This document shows positions 33,451 to 41,911 of a stretch of 64,000 nucleotides of DNA, piece by piece (within the stretch, counting starts at the first letter, position 1; each line of letters opens with the position of its first letter). Both the position numbers and the translations under genes were made by a program. The stretch spans positions 5,772 through 69,771 of the forward strand of contig DASQNO010000057.1 in NCBI GenBank assembly GCA_035644935.1, in the 5' to 3' direction. Source of the DNA: CADCVW01 sp035644935. GTDB taxonomy: Bacteria; Pseudomonadota; Alphaproteobacteria; Sphingomonadales; Sphingomonadaceae. The notes under the pieces were generated by a model. It was not told where the DNA came from and made no database searches. It saw only the letters and a list, made by a program, of their open reading frames with translations.

Positions 33451-34389
33451 CTATTTCACGGTGATCGCAGCCAGAGCGGCCGCGCTCTCGCCGAGGGCGG
33501 CCTGGCTCCGTTCCCAGGCATCTCGCTCGACCGAGAGTATGCTCCTCAGCCAGGCCAGCGTCAGACGCCGGGTCGCCTCCAGTGCTTCGGGATCTTCTGT
33601 CTCGGTTTCTCGGGCATCCAGCCCTGCGATCCCGCCAAGTCCGTGGCCCACGCCATTGATCGTCAGCAGGGCATTCGCCCCTGGCGCGTCGTGGAAGACA
33701 TCCGCGTGCCACTCGGGGCCGCGCGGCGTGAAATGCGGATCGTCCTCGGCGCCGCAGACCACAAGGGCGGGCAACTCAATACCGCTGAAATCGACGTCGA
33801 AGAAGGGAAAGCGCTTGGCATACTCGGGCGTAAGATCGGCGCCGCCGCGCCCCGGGGTAGCCAGCAGGACCCCGGCGCGGATGCGCGTATCGGTGAAGTC
33901 CTCCCCCTGCAAGCGACCGCCGAGCAGCAAGCTGCAGGTGTGGCCGCCGAACGAGTGTCCGGCCACTGCAATCCGGTCGTGGTCCAGCCTTCCTGCGATG
34001 GCTGGAGCCTGCCGCTCGATCTCGACCAATCGGTCAAGGATAGCGCGCATCTCGCTCACGCGCTCGCGCCAGAAGAACGGACCTTCAGGCAGCTCGGGGT
34101 CAAGCCCGCCGACCCGTGAGCTGGCGTGGGTAGGCTGGATGACGGCAATCCCCCGTTCGGCCCAGAACTGGGCAAGCGGAGCGTAGCCGTCCTTGGAAGG
34201 AAGGTACTTGGAAGGGCCAAAGCCATGCGAGAGGATCACAATCGGCAGGGCGCCCCCGGTTACCGGGGCTGTCAGGCGCAGCTCCAGCGGTTGCCGGCCT
34301 GGAATCACTAGGCTGATTGGCGTGTAGGCCATCGTGAGGGCGGCGAGCGGCGTCGACAGGGCGCGGGACAGGTTGATCAACCGGTTCAT
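33451..34389 (-). CDS. Alpha/beta hydrolase (PAF-acetylhydrolase/dienelactone hydrolase-like)
   Basis: A 312-residue hydrolase. LPIVILSHGFGPSKYLP gives the oxyanion-hole region, GHSFGGH (about residue 142-148) the nucleophilic serine elbow, and the likely Asp and His follow in CGAEDDPHF and NGVGHGLGG. The overall pattern is close to the PAF-acetylhydrolase-like family of predicted dienelactone hydrolases. A weakly hydrophobic N-terminus (residues ~8-28) could be a membrane-export segment. The substrate is unknown. It stands ~90 bases from both neighbours on the same strand. Confidence 0.82.
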   Translation of the reverse strand: MNRLINLSRALSTPLAALTMAYTPISLVIPGRQPLELRLTAPVTGGALPIVILSHGFGPSKYLPSKDGYAPLAQFWAERGIAVIQPTHASSRVGGLDPELPEGPFFWRERVSEMRAILDRLVEIERQAPAIAGRLDHDRIAVAGHSFGGHTCSLLLGGRLQGEDFTDTRIRAGVLLATPGRGGADLTPEYAKRFPFFDVDFSGIELPALVVCGAEDDPHFTPRGPEWHADVFHDAPGANALLTINGVGHGLGGIAGLDARETETEDPEALEATRRLTLAWLRSILSVERDAWERSQAALGESAAALAAITVK

Positions 34390-34477
34390 CTGTCAGCGTG
34401 CTCCTGGAGATGCGGTCACGGCGTCGCTGCCGCGCCGATCAGGCGGTCGAGTGGCCTTGCCAGCCAGTGCAAATTGC

Positions 34478-35377
34478 TCACAACATCGCGGGTGCTGGCG
34501 GCGCTGGCTCGTCCGGCAACGGGATGAACTCCGCATCGTCGGCATCAGGCAGCTTCATGCGGCCGGCCCTCCAATCCGCTCCAGCCTGGGCCAGTCGTTC
34601 CTTCGACGAGGACACGAAGTTCCAGTAGATGAAGCGCTCGCCGAGCGGCTCGCCGCCAAGTACCATAATGGTGGCTGCCGTCGTCGCGCGGACGAGTACG
34701 TCACCGCCGCGCTCGAGCACTGCCATCTGCCCTGCCCGCAGCGTCCGCCCTGCGACCTCCCCCGTGCCAGCGGAGATGTAGATCGCACGCTCTGGATACT
34801 CGGGCGGGAGCGTGCGGCTCGCGCCTGCAGCCATGTCCCAGTGCATGTAGACTTGCGGGCTTTCCACCTTCACCGCCGACCGCATGCCTTCGGCGCTGCC
34901 CGCGATCAGGCGACCGCGAACCCCCCGTTCTTCCCATGTCGGTAAGTCGGCAGAGCCTTCGTGGTGATAGAAGGCCGGATCGGCTTCTTCCAGCTCGGCC
35001 GGCAGGGCAACCCAAGCCTGGATGCCGTGCATTAGGGCACCATGCTCGCGCGCATGGTCGAAGCGTTCGGAATGAGTGATGCCGCGCCCGGCGACCATCC
35101 AGTTGACCTCGCTTGGGCGGATCTCCTGAGTCACGCCCAAGCTATCGCGATGGGTCGCCGCACCATCGTAGAGGTAGGTTACGGTTGAAAGGCCGATGTG
35201 CGGATGTGGCCGCACGTCCATCTCGCGCGGAACGCCCGGAGCAAGCTGTGCAGGGCCCATGTGATCGAAAAAGATATAAGGGCCAACGGCGCGGCGAGCG
35301 TGGAAGGGCAGCACTCGGCCAACCTCGAAACCGCCGCCAAGATCATGCATGCGCCGGTCGATTACGCGTTCGATCAT
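34478..35377 (-). CDS. Pirin family protein
   Basis: A 299-residue bicupin of the pirin family. The N-terminal cupin has GPYIFFDHMGP and VRPHPHIGLSTVTYLYDGAATHRDS, where the histidines bind the metal, and GRGITHSER. The C-terminal cupin has EYPERAIYISAGTGEVAG. Bacterial pirins include quercetinases and metabolic regulators. The rhamnoside locus nearby would fit flavonoid use, but that link is speculative. ATG 35377 opens at the conserved start MIERVIDRR. Confidence 0.93.
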   Translation of the reverse strand: MIERVIDRRMHDLGGGFEVGRVLPFHARRAVGPYIFFDHMGPAQLAPGVPREMDVRPHPHIGLSTVTYLYDGAATHRDSLGVTQEIRPSEVNWMVAGRGITHSERFDHAREHGALMHGIQAWVALPAELEEADPAFYHHEGSADLPTWEERGVRGRLIAGSAEGMRSAVKVESPQVYMHWDMAAGASRTLPPEYPERAIYISAGTGEVAGRTLRAGQMAVLERGGDVLVRATTAATIMVLGGEPLGERFIYWNFVSSSKERLAQAGADWRAGRMKLPDADDAEFIPLPDEPAPPAPAML

Positions 35378-35468
35378 CGGGAAATCTCCGTCACCAAGTA
35401 GCGACCGTCAGAGCGACCTCGCGCCTCCCGGTCGGTCACCGGCCCGGCGCATTGGCTGTGAGTGCCAT

Positions 35469-35885
35469 TCAGAATTGCGCGCCACCCATTGCCTGCTTGA
35501 ATGCAAGCGGATCCCAATATTCGCGGTAGCTCACGATCAGCCAGTCCCTGAAGGTCACGAATGTGGCGTAGCGCATCTCATACGCATTGCCGTTCGCCAG
35601 AACCTCGCCGGAGGAGCTCCACTCTGCGATAGCGACATTCGGGTCGTTCGCCGGATAGATGCGCAGCTGGGGGATTGAGCGAATATCGATGACATTCGGG
35701 TAGTCGCGCAAATACTCGTACAGGGCCGCCCGACCCTCCAGGCGCTTCGGCGAGCCCTCGGGCGCAAACGGAAACTCCGCTACGACATCGTCCGCACAGA
35801 GCAGCGACCATGCTTTCATGTCCTTGGCGAGGAACAGGTCGAGGCTGTGACGTAACAGGTCGGCTGCGGAGGGAAGGTCGCTCAC
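35469..35885 (-). CDS. SnoaL/NTF2-like protein
   Basis: A 138-residue cone-shaped NTF2-like domain protein: LLRHSLDLFLAKDMKAWSLLCADDVVAEFPF, then LEGRAALYEYLR and ATFVTFRDWLIVSYREYWDPLAF. The family includes isomerases, dehydratases and binding proteins. GTG 35885 is chosen because AAGGAG stands 6 bases upstream; an upstream ATG lacks such a site. It is a single gene on the minus strand. Confidence 0.85.
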   Translation of the reverse strand: MSDLPSAADLLRHSLDLFLAKDMKAWSLLCADDVVAEFPFAPEGSPKRLEGRAALYEYLRDYPNVIDIRSIPQLRIYPANDPNVAIAEWSSSGEVLANGNAYEMRYATFVTFRDWLIVSYREYWDPLAFKQAMGGAQF

Positions 35886-35971
35886 TTCAGGCTCCTTGTT
35901 GAGCTGGCGATGGCTCACGCTCGCAATTTAAAGCTGACACGGCTGCACATCGCGGCTGCACAGATTTGAGT

Positions 35972-36313
35972 TCAGCGACGGCGGCATTCCCTACGATCCG
36001 GGTTCCGATCGCAGCGCTGGCGACGCGCTCGCTCAGCCATGATCTGGCCGTCCTTGGCGATCTGCGAGGTGAGCGCCATTTCCTCCAGCGTGCTCAGCCG
36101 CCCCGAGTCTCCTCGACGCTGCAGCTCCTGCATGCACGCGGTGTAGCCGCGCGTGCCATAGCTCAGCCCGAAGCTGGCGCACGCGCGAGCGTCTTCACGT
36201 TGCTCGCGGCTTTGTGCATGCGCTGGACTGTCCGCGACGCCGATCGCCGCAACGGCGAGCAAGCCTATGGATGTGAGCGCGAGTCGCACGGTAGCGAAAC
36301 AGCTGTTCAACAT
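35972..36313 (-). CDS. Small secreted protein
   Basis: A 113-residue protein with a clear signal peptide: MLNSCFATVRLALTSIG, LLAVAAIG, and cleavage around AHAQ (residue ~34). The mature part is basic and contains four cysteines (ACASFGLSYGTRGYTACMQELQRRG and RCDRNPDRREC), so disulfide-bonded in the periplasm is likely. ATG 36313 has AAGGG upstream. The function is unknown. It starts 131 bases beyond the amidohydrolase stop, on the same strand. Confidence 0.7.
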   Translation of the reverse strand: MLNSCFATVRLALTSIGLLAVAAIGVADSPAHAQSREQREDARACASFGLSYGTRGYTACMQELQRRGDSGRLSTLEEMALTSQIAKDGQIMAERARRQRCDRNPDRRECRRR

Positions 36314-36444
36314 GCCCAATCCCTTTCGTCTTGATCTTTCAAAGCTTCGATGCGGCGAACCGTCCGTGGCAGCGCGCGGCGCTCCACCTGTGCGCCCAAG
36401 TCCATGAGTGCATGACGCCGCCGCTGCGACATACCCGCACCGGT

Positions 36445-38247
36445 TCATCGGGCGCTGTGATATCCCCCGAAATGCTTGACCGGTGACCAGTCGGGCAGGA
36501 CTGCCGGCAGAGCTGGTGTCAGGGTGCCAAATTCGCGGGCGCCGAACACCACGCGTCCATTCATGACGGTCAGAACCGACGAGATTTGCTCAATCTGATC
36601 TTCGGGAATGTTGAAATAATCCCGGTCCAGCAGCACGAAGTCAGCCAGATAACCCGGCGCGATCATGCCCATCTCCGTCTCAGTGTTCATGAACCACGCC
36701 GGGCCGCTGGTGAACAGTCGCAGCGCTTCGACGCGAGAGAGGCGATTGTTCGGTGCCAGCACTTCAGACCCCGACACCGACTTGCCGGTCACCATCCAGC
36801 TGATGCCAACCCAAGGGTTGAAGGTGGCCGCCCGGAACGCGTCCGTCGTCATGGCGAGCGGGATGCCGCTGTCCACGAGCGCGCGCAGGCGCGGCGTCAT
36901 TAACGCCTTTTCGCGGCCGTGCGTCTTGATGAAGCCATCGCCGTGGAGCGCCATCTTCGGGTCCAGCGCAATGCCGCCGCCCAGCGCCTTCACCCGAGCG
37001 ATGTTCTCCGGGCTGATCGTCTCGGCGTGCTCGATGCTCCACTTCAGGCCCGCCAGCGGAACCGTTTTGTTCATTGTCTCGAGCGCGTCGAGAAAGGGCG
37101 TGATGTTCTCGTTGTAGCTGATGTGCATGCGGAAGGGGGTCCGCCGCCGCACGAGCTTGCTGACGTTCTGCGCGACATGCTGCCGCATCTGTTCGGGATC
37201 GATGACGACCGCCGGTCGATCGAAGTTCTCGTGATCGTGAACCTCAAGCTGCAGCACCTCGCCGGCGCCGCGATATGTGTGGCCGTGATCGAGCGTCGGA
37301 TGCAGGTTCTGACCCGGGCTGATCGGCGCCGTCCTGGTGGTCGCCGCGATCTCCGCGTCCACCATGTTCATCGGCGTGCCGTCCCCGAACTGCATGTCGA
37401 CGAAAGGCATCCGCACGTTGAGGCGGTTGTCGCGGGCGAGCACGTCGACGGTCGCCTGGGGCTTGGGATAGCCCCTGTTGCCGGCATCGATGGCCGAAGT
37501 GACGCCAAAGCGGTTCATCGCGTGAACCGTGTGGATCAGCGAACTGACTTCCTCCTCGAACGAAAGCTGCGGGACCATGGTCTCCATGGCGACGAACGTG
37601 AACGTGTAGCCGTGGACGACCCCGGTGTACTTTCCTTGCCGATCCTTCTCGAACTCGGTGCCGGGCAAAGCGGGAAAGCGGTCGGTGCCAACGCCAAGAG
37701 CGTCCATCGCCTGCTGGTTCAGGAACGCGCGGTTGTAAGCGTACTGGACGATTAGCGGACGGTTCGGGACCGCCTTGCGCAACTCCGCCAGGGTCGGGAA
37801 TCGCTTCTCCTGGAACTGATAGGGGGACCAGCCCCCGATCGCCTTGACCCACTGCCCCTCGGGAGTCCGCTTCGCCTGCTCGCGCAGCATCGCCAGGGCG
37901 CGGCGCAGCGTTGGCACGCCGTCCCACCGGACATTGTAGTTGAAGCCGCTCTCGTTGAGCACGTGCGTGTGCGCGTCGACGATGCCGGGGATGAGCCTAC
38001 GGCCGCCGGCGTCGATGACTCGCGTGTTCGGACCCTTCAGTGCCAGTATCTCGGTATCGGCGCCGACCGAGTAGATGCGGCCTTCCTTGACCGCCAAGGC
38101 GGATGCTTCGGTCTGCCCCGGATTGTTGGTGAAGATTACGGCATCGATGACGATCAGGTCCGCGCCCGCCTCCGCCGGTGCTGGTTGCGCTTCGGCGCAA
38201 GGCACCCACAGAACCGAAATCAATGCGATCAGTGCAATTCTTCTCAT
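36445..38247 (-). CDS. Exported amidohydrolase (YtcJ/Amidohydro_3 type)
   Basis: A 600-residue amidohydrolase. It has a signal peptide (about residues 1-20, ending CAEAQ), then the metal-binding HTHV motif in LIPGIVDAHTHVLNE, a later HISY and IEHAETI with His/Glu, and an Asp in TTDAFRA near the end of the catalytic domain. PGYLADFVLLDRDYF is the usual C-terminal segment. It would hydrolyse an amide-like substrate in the periplasm; the substrate is unknown. ATG 38247 has GAGGA 4 bases upstream. It is divergent from a LysR regulator gene, so likely its target. Confidence 0.9.
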   Translation of the reverse strand: MRRIALIALISVLWVPCAEAQPAPAEAGADLIVIDAVIFTNNPGQTEASALAVKEGRIYSVGADTEILALKGPNTRVIDAGGRRLIPGIVDAHTHVLNESGFNYNVRWDGVPTLRRALAMLREQAKRTPEGQWVKAIGGWSPYQFQEKRFPTLAELRKAVPNRPLIVQYAYNRAFLNQQAMDALGVGTDRFPALPGTEFEKDRQGKYTGVVHGYTFTFVAMETMVPQLSFEEEVSSLIHTVHAMNRFGVTSAIDAGNRGYPKPQATVDVLARDNRLNVRMPFVDMQFGDGTPMNMVDAEIAATTRTAPISPGQNLHPTLDHGHTYRGAGEVLQLEVHDHENFDRPAVVIDPEQMRQHVAQNVSKLVRRRTPFRMHISYNENITPFLDALETMNKTVPLAGLKWSIEHAETISPENIARVKALGGGIALDPKMALHGDGFIKTHGREKALMTPRLRALVDSGIPLAMTTDAFRAATFNPWVGISWMVTGKSVSGSEVLAPNNRLSRVEALRLFTSGPAWFMNTETEMGMIAPGYLADFVLLDRDYFNIPEDQIEQISSVLTVMNGRVVFGAREFGTLTPALPAVLPDWSPVKHFGGYHSAR

Positions 38248-38315
38248 CGGGTCCTCGCTCAGCTTCAGCCTGAGAAGGACACTCAGTGCGCCGCGTCGTT
38301 CGATGTACACTTGAT

Positions 38316-38330
38316 AACCGTTGCGCGGTT
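38316..38330. promoter_or_regulatory. Candidate LysR operator in the divergent promoter
   Basis: AACCG-TTGCG-CGGTT is a perfect 5-bp inverted repeat in the 124-base gap between the amidohydrolase and LysR genes. Its size suits a LysR-type T-N11-A site. The role is inferred. Confidence 0.4.
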
Positions 38331-38371
38331 CCGAGATAATCGTTTGTCGAAGCAATTGACTGGTGCATGGC

Positions 38372-39310
38372 ATGCAAGAGCGGACCGGAGCGCATCTGGA
38401 GCAGATCGAAGCGTTCGCCGCTGTCGCAGAGCAGGGCGGGTTCGCGGCCGCCGCCCGTGCGCTCGGGCGGGACGCATCCGTTATTTCGCGGCGTCTTGAT
38501 GCGCTTGAAGCGCGCCTGGGTGTGCGTCTGCTCTCCCGAACCACGCGCCGCGTTGCGCTGACCGAAACCGGAACAAGCTATCTGCGCCGGGTACAAGCCA
38601 TTCTTGCGGAAATGTCGGCGGCTGATGTCGAGGCTGCAGAAGGGTCCGCAGAACCTCGCGGCCTGCTGCGCTTATCTTTGCAGGCGAAGTTTGCACGTCT
38701 CTGGATCGCGCCCTGGCTTCCCGACTTCTTGCACAAGCACCCCCATGTGCAGATCGAGCTTCACCACGGCGATCGCTTGGTCGACCTCGTGTCGGAGGGG
38801 TTCGATGCGGCGATCCGGCTCGGTGCGCTGCAGGACAGCTCACTCATCGTCCGTCGCCTCGTTGGGTTCGAGACGGTCCTGTGTGCATCGCCCACCTATA
38901 TCGCCGCTCACGGCGCCCCGGAGCAGCCGCAGGACCTTCAGCATCATGCATGCCTGGGCCTTTCCGTTCCACAACTATGGCCGGACTGGCGGCTTCGGCG
39001 AGGCGACGAGCGAGTGTCAGTCCGCGTCCCCGGTCTGATCGTCAGCGACGACAGCGGAACCTTGACGGTGGCAGGCGTAAATGGCGCCGGGATCATGGCA
39101 GCTTCGGAATGGTCGGTCGGCCAGGAGCTTGCGTCAGGACAGTTGGTGCGCGTGCTGCCTGAATGGCTCTACGACTGGACCTCCGCAGTGCACGTTGTGA
39201 TGCCGCCGGGAAGGTTCATACCCGCCAAGACCCGCGCTTTCATCGATCGGCTCGTTGCCGAATTTGCGCCTGACCCGCCCTGGAGGCGGATTTCTGAGCG
39301 CGGACACTGA
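38372..39310 (+). CDS. LysR-family transcriptional regulator
   Basis: A 312-residue LysR protein. The winged HTH is at the N-terminus (LEQIEAFAAVAEQGGFAAAARALGRDASVISRRLDALEARLGVRLLSRTTRRVALTETG), and the effector-binding domain is from ~90. It should activate or repress the divergent amidohydrolase gene and itself. ATG 38372 or GTG 38363 are both possible; neither has a clear ribosome-binding site. Confidence 0.92.
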   Translation: MQERTGAHLEQIEAFAAVAEQGGFAAAARALGRDASVISRRLDALEARLGVRLLSRTTRRVALTETGTSYLRRVQAILAEMSAADVEAAEGSAEPRGLLRLSLQAKFARLWIAPWLPDFLHKHPHVQIELHHGDRLVDLVSEGFDAAIRLGALQDSSLIVRRLVGFETVLCASPTYIAAHGAPEQPQDLQHHACLGLSVPQLWPDWRLRRGDERVSVRVPGLIVSDDSGTLTVAGVNGAGIMAASEWSVGQELASGQLVRVLPEWLYDWTSAVHVVMPPGRFIPAKTRAFIDRLVAEFAPDPPWRRISERGH

Positions 39311-39352
39311 GAGCTGCCACTCGGCCTCTCGCAAGATGCGCGTCTAGCCTCT

Positions 39353-39751
39353 TCAGCCGAACAGGTGCACGATCAAGAGGGTATCTGCATATTCCCTGAC
39401 CTCGACGATCTTGCCCTGCCGAAGGGTGAAAAGCATGTGGTACTGGTTTTCATAGAGCCTGCCGTCCGTCAGTTCGGCATGCGAGCGGATCTCGACCGCA
39501 ACCTTGTCTCTCTCGGCGACCATGCCGACGACGGTCATCTCAAGCCCGTGCTTCATGCGACCGAACAGACCGCGCCAGATGCGCTCCATCTCGGCTTTCG
39601 ACCTCGTACCCGCGCTTGGAAAGAGCTGAGGTTTGCCGAGGATCCACCAGGACGCGTCGTCACTCATTGCCTCTAGGAGCTTTGGGATGGCCGCCTCCTT
39701 GAATTGGCCAAGGTATCCGCGCACCGTCCGCTTGTTGTCTTCTATGCTCAT
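39353..39751 (-). CDS. NTF2-like protein
   Basis: A 132-residue NTF2-like domain protein: NKRTVRGYLGQFKEAAIPKLLEAMSDDASWWILG, MERIWRGLFGRM, and a KVAVEIRSHAELTDGRLYENQYHMLFTLRQGKIVEVREYADTLL end that is typical of ketosteroid-isomerase-like proteins. ATG 39751 starts the homologous region; the frame extends upstream without resemblance. It lies 35 bases after the NmrA-like gene, same strand, so probably co-transcribed. Confidence 0.85.
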   Translation of the reverse strand: MSIEDNKRTVRGYLGQFKEAAIPKLLEAMSDDASWWILGKPQLFPSAGTRSKAEMERIWRGLFGRMKHGLEMTVVGMVAERDKVAVEIRSHAELTDGRLYENQYHMLFTLRQGKIVEVREYADTLLIVHLFG

Positions 39752-39786
39752 GGCCAACTCGCGTCTGTCTTGAACCTTCGCCCGGC

Positions 39787-40809
39787 TTACATGCCGAACG
39801 GCCGCTTCTCGCCCTGCCACTTCGTCGCGCGCAGGAACTGCTCCCAGTTCAGGGATGACGGGTTCAGACGACGGCTCCATTCGAGGTCACGGTCCTTGGC
39901 GAAGTAGCCGTACTCGACCGCGTACTCGACCATGGCGACCAGCTCATCGGCCAAGGGCTCATTGGCGGCGAAGTCCGGGAAATAGTGCAGCAGACCCTCG
40001 CGGCTGTAAGCATTGCGGTATTCGGCCTCGATGCCCGTCACACGCTGGAAGGTCTCGACCATCTCACGAGGCGAGATGATGTCGCCGACCACCGGCAGCG
40101 TCTTGCCGTTGTACAGAGAGGGGTTCGAGAAAATCTCGAGCACCGCAGGGCCCGTGGCCGTGAGAGGATCGACGAACGGCGCTCGGAAATCCTCGGGCAG
40201 ATAGATCGGCATGAGCAGCTTGCCGCCTTCGACCTGCGGGACGTAATACTCGAGAAAGTTGGTATAGAAGAATGCCAGCATCACGCACGAGTGCGGGACC
40301 GGCAAGCTCCGGATGTGATCGGCTACTCGTGCCTTCTCGGTGAAGTGCGGGACAAGCTTCTTGCCGCCCGTCACCTGCTCCACGTTCTCCAGCGTGCTGA
40401 AGACGATGTGATCGGCGCCGGCCTCGACAGCTGCGTCGGCTAGCTGCTTGCCCAGGGCGAACTCCACATCCTTTTGTGGATCCAACTGCGGTGTCATGAG
40501 GTAGACGCCGTCCGCACCGGTGAAGGCAGTGACAAGCTCCTTGTGGTGACCCGAGCCCGCGGGGACAATCGCGATCTCGGCGCCGAGCTGTTCCAAGCTA
40601 GCTGCCTCTTTCGAGTGCCGGTTGCGCGTGATGGCGCGGACTTGGAAGCGCCCACTTTCCAGGAGCGCCATGGAGACGCTGCGCCCCTGCTTGCTGGTCG
40701 AGCCGTAGACCGCGATGAGCGGCTTGCCATTTGCGGACGTCGTCGCCCGCAAGCTTGGTGCCGTACCGGCAATGGCGGTGTCGGCGACTTTCCCATCAGG
40801 TCGGTCCAT
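39787..40809 (-). CDS. NmrA-family NAD(P)-binding protein
   Basis: A 340-residue atypical SDR of the NmrA/HSCARG type. The dinucleotide-binding region reads PLIAVYGSTSKQGRSVSMALLESGRFQVRAITRN, and ADGVYLMTPQLDP and HIVFSTLENVEQVTGG follow the family pattern. Such proteins sense NAD(P)H state or act as reductases. ATG 40809 has AGGAG 7 bases upstream. The NTF2-like gene follows in the same direction. Confidence 0.88.
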   Translation of the reverse strand: MDRPDGKVADTAIAGTAPSLRATTSANGKPLIAVYGSTSKQGRSVSMALLESGRFQVRAITRNRHSKEAASLEQLGAEIAIVPAGSGHHKELVTAFTGADGVYLMTPQLDPQKDVEFALGKQLADAAVEAGADHIVFSTLENVEQVTGGKKLVPHFTEKARVADHIRSLPVPHSCVMLAFFYTNFLEYYVPQVEGGKLLMPIYLPEDFRAPFVDPLTATGPAVLEIFSNPSLYNGKTLPVVGDIISPREMVETFQRVTGIEAEYRNAYSREGLLHYFPDFAANEPLADELVAMVEYAVEYGYFAKDRDLEWSRRLNPSSLNWEQFLRATKWQGEKRPFGM

Positions 40810-41911
40810 CGTTGGTCTCCTGTGTGCAAAGGCTGACCCACGACGTCCCGAACCGCGCTGGCGATGCGTATGTGGATGGCCCTTGATATCCTGGCTCAAC
40901 TTAGTTCATGCCTACGGGCGTAATAATTCACCGCCAGAGCAATTGATCGATGCAGGTTGTGCACGAAACGCCGGGTGGGTAGCTCAACTAGATCGAGCCC
41001 TTTACGGCATCGTTCGAGCATTACGGCTTCGTGGCGGCCCTGTTCTGGGCGATGCCCCCTCAGTCCTGTACCGCCGGACAAATCCGCTGGAACGGCGGTT
41101 ACGTTATCGCCTTCGATTGTCGAGGGAGAGCGCCAGCCTCACGACCATAGCAAGGGGGCACAGGCGCTGCGGCAGTCGACCGTTACTGGTATCGGTCTGC
41201 GTAGGACGGAGGAGTAGGAGGACAGGATAAACATTGATCGCGCGACGATCGTGGTCCAGCGCAGCGCGCTCCAGCCTGCTCAAGCGCGCTTGCCGGTGTG
41301 GCTCTTCGCGCTATGGCGTCGTAGGGGTGCGGTATAAGGTCAGGGGTGGTTTGCGGGGCTGGGTAGCGTGAGTGCAGCCGCAGGCTCGATATTCTCCGAT
41401 TGTCCTCGTCAAGCCTGAAAACAAATCTTCGTTCAGATGTCCGTGTGAATACAGCAACTTAGCATGCAGTGGACAGATCCAACGGTATGTAGGGCGGGAC
41501 TGGCGCACGACTGATCTGAAAAAATCTCTGTTCTACGAAGATTTAGGCCGGATATGAATAATCGAGTGGGAGTAAGGGCTAGTGTAATCGGCGGCGATCG
41601 GCGGCTGTAGCGGGCGAAGGCGTAAACTACGTCCCCGTTCGTTGGCGATAGGTGCCGAAGCGTGTTTAAGAGGCTCGTTCGAGCCTGGTGACGATATTGG
41701 CGGAGAGCGGAAGGGCCGCTTTCGGGCGCGTAATAGTTGATCTCGGCCGTTCGTTCATCGGCGGCACGCAACCGCTAAGCGCCTGGGGCCGGGCAATCGG
41801 TTATGTTGATTGATTAGCTCCGAGTCCGTCGCTCATCGAGCCACGGAATTTGCGACTGTTTCTCGAACGTCCTTTCGCGATCTTCACTCGATCCGAAGAG
41901 ATCTGAATGCG
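40810..41911. other. Non-coding stretch with a guaA-end-like repeat
   Basis: No gene is supported in these ~1.1 kb; short frames lack family resemblance and good ribosome-binding sites. The part from ~41.45 to 41.72 kb resembles the sequence at 31.78-32.05 kb (see repeat copy 2). Confidence 0.5.
41558..41715 (+). repeat. Attachment-site-like repeat, copy 2 (guaA 3'-end motif)
   Basis: ataatcgagtgggagtaa (41558-41575) reads Ile-Ile-Glu-Trp-Glu-stop, after an in-frame stop. The following ~140 bases match copy 1 at 31879 with about one quarter changed by eye. Together the copies bracket 9.7 kb of accessory genes as direct repeats. Confidence 0.5.

Noticed and set aside
38248..38544. N-terminal extension of the amidohydrolase by 99 residues
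   Set aside because: It overlaps the divergent LysR gene, has no homology, and a clear signal peptide with a ribosome-binding site begins at 38247.
40896..41771. Several 60-110-residue frames on both strands
   Set aside because: No family resemblance or ribosome-binding sites; part of the region is the guaA-end-like repeat.
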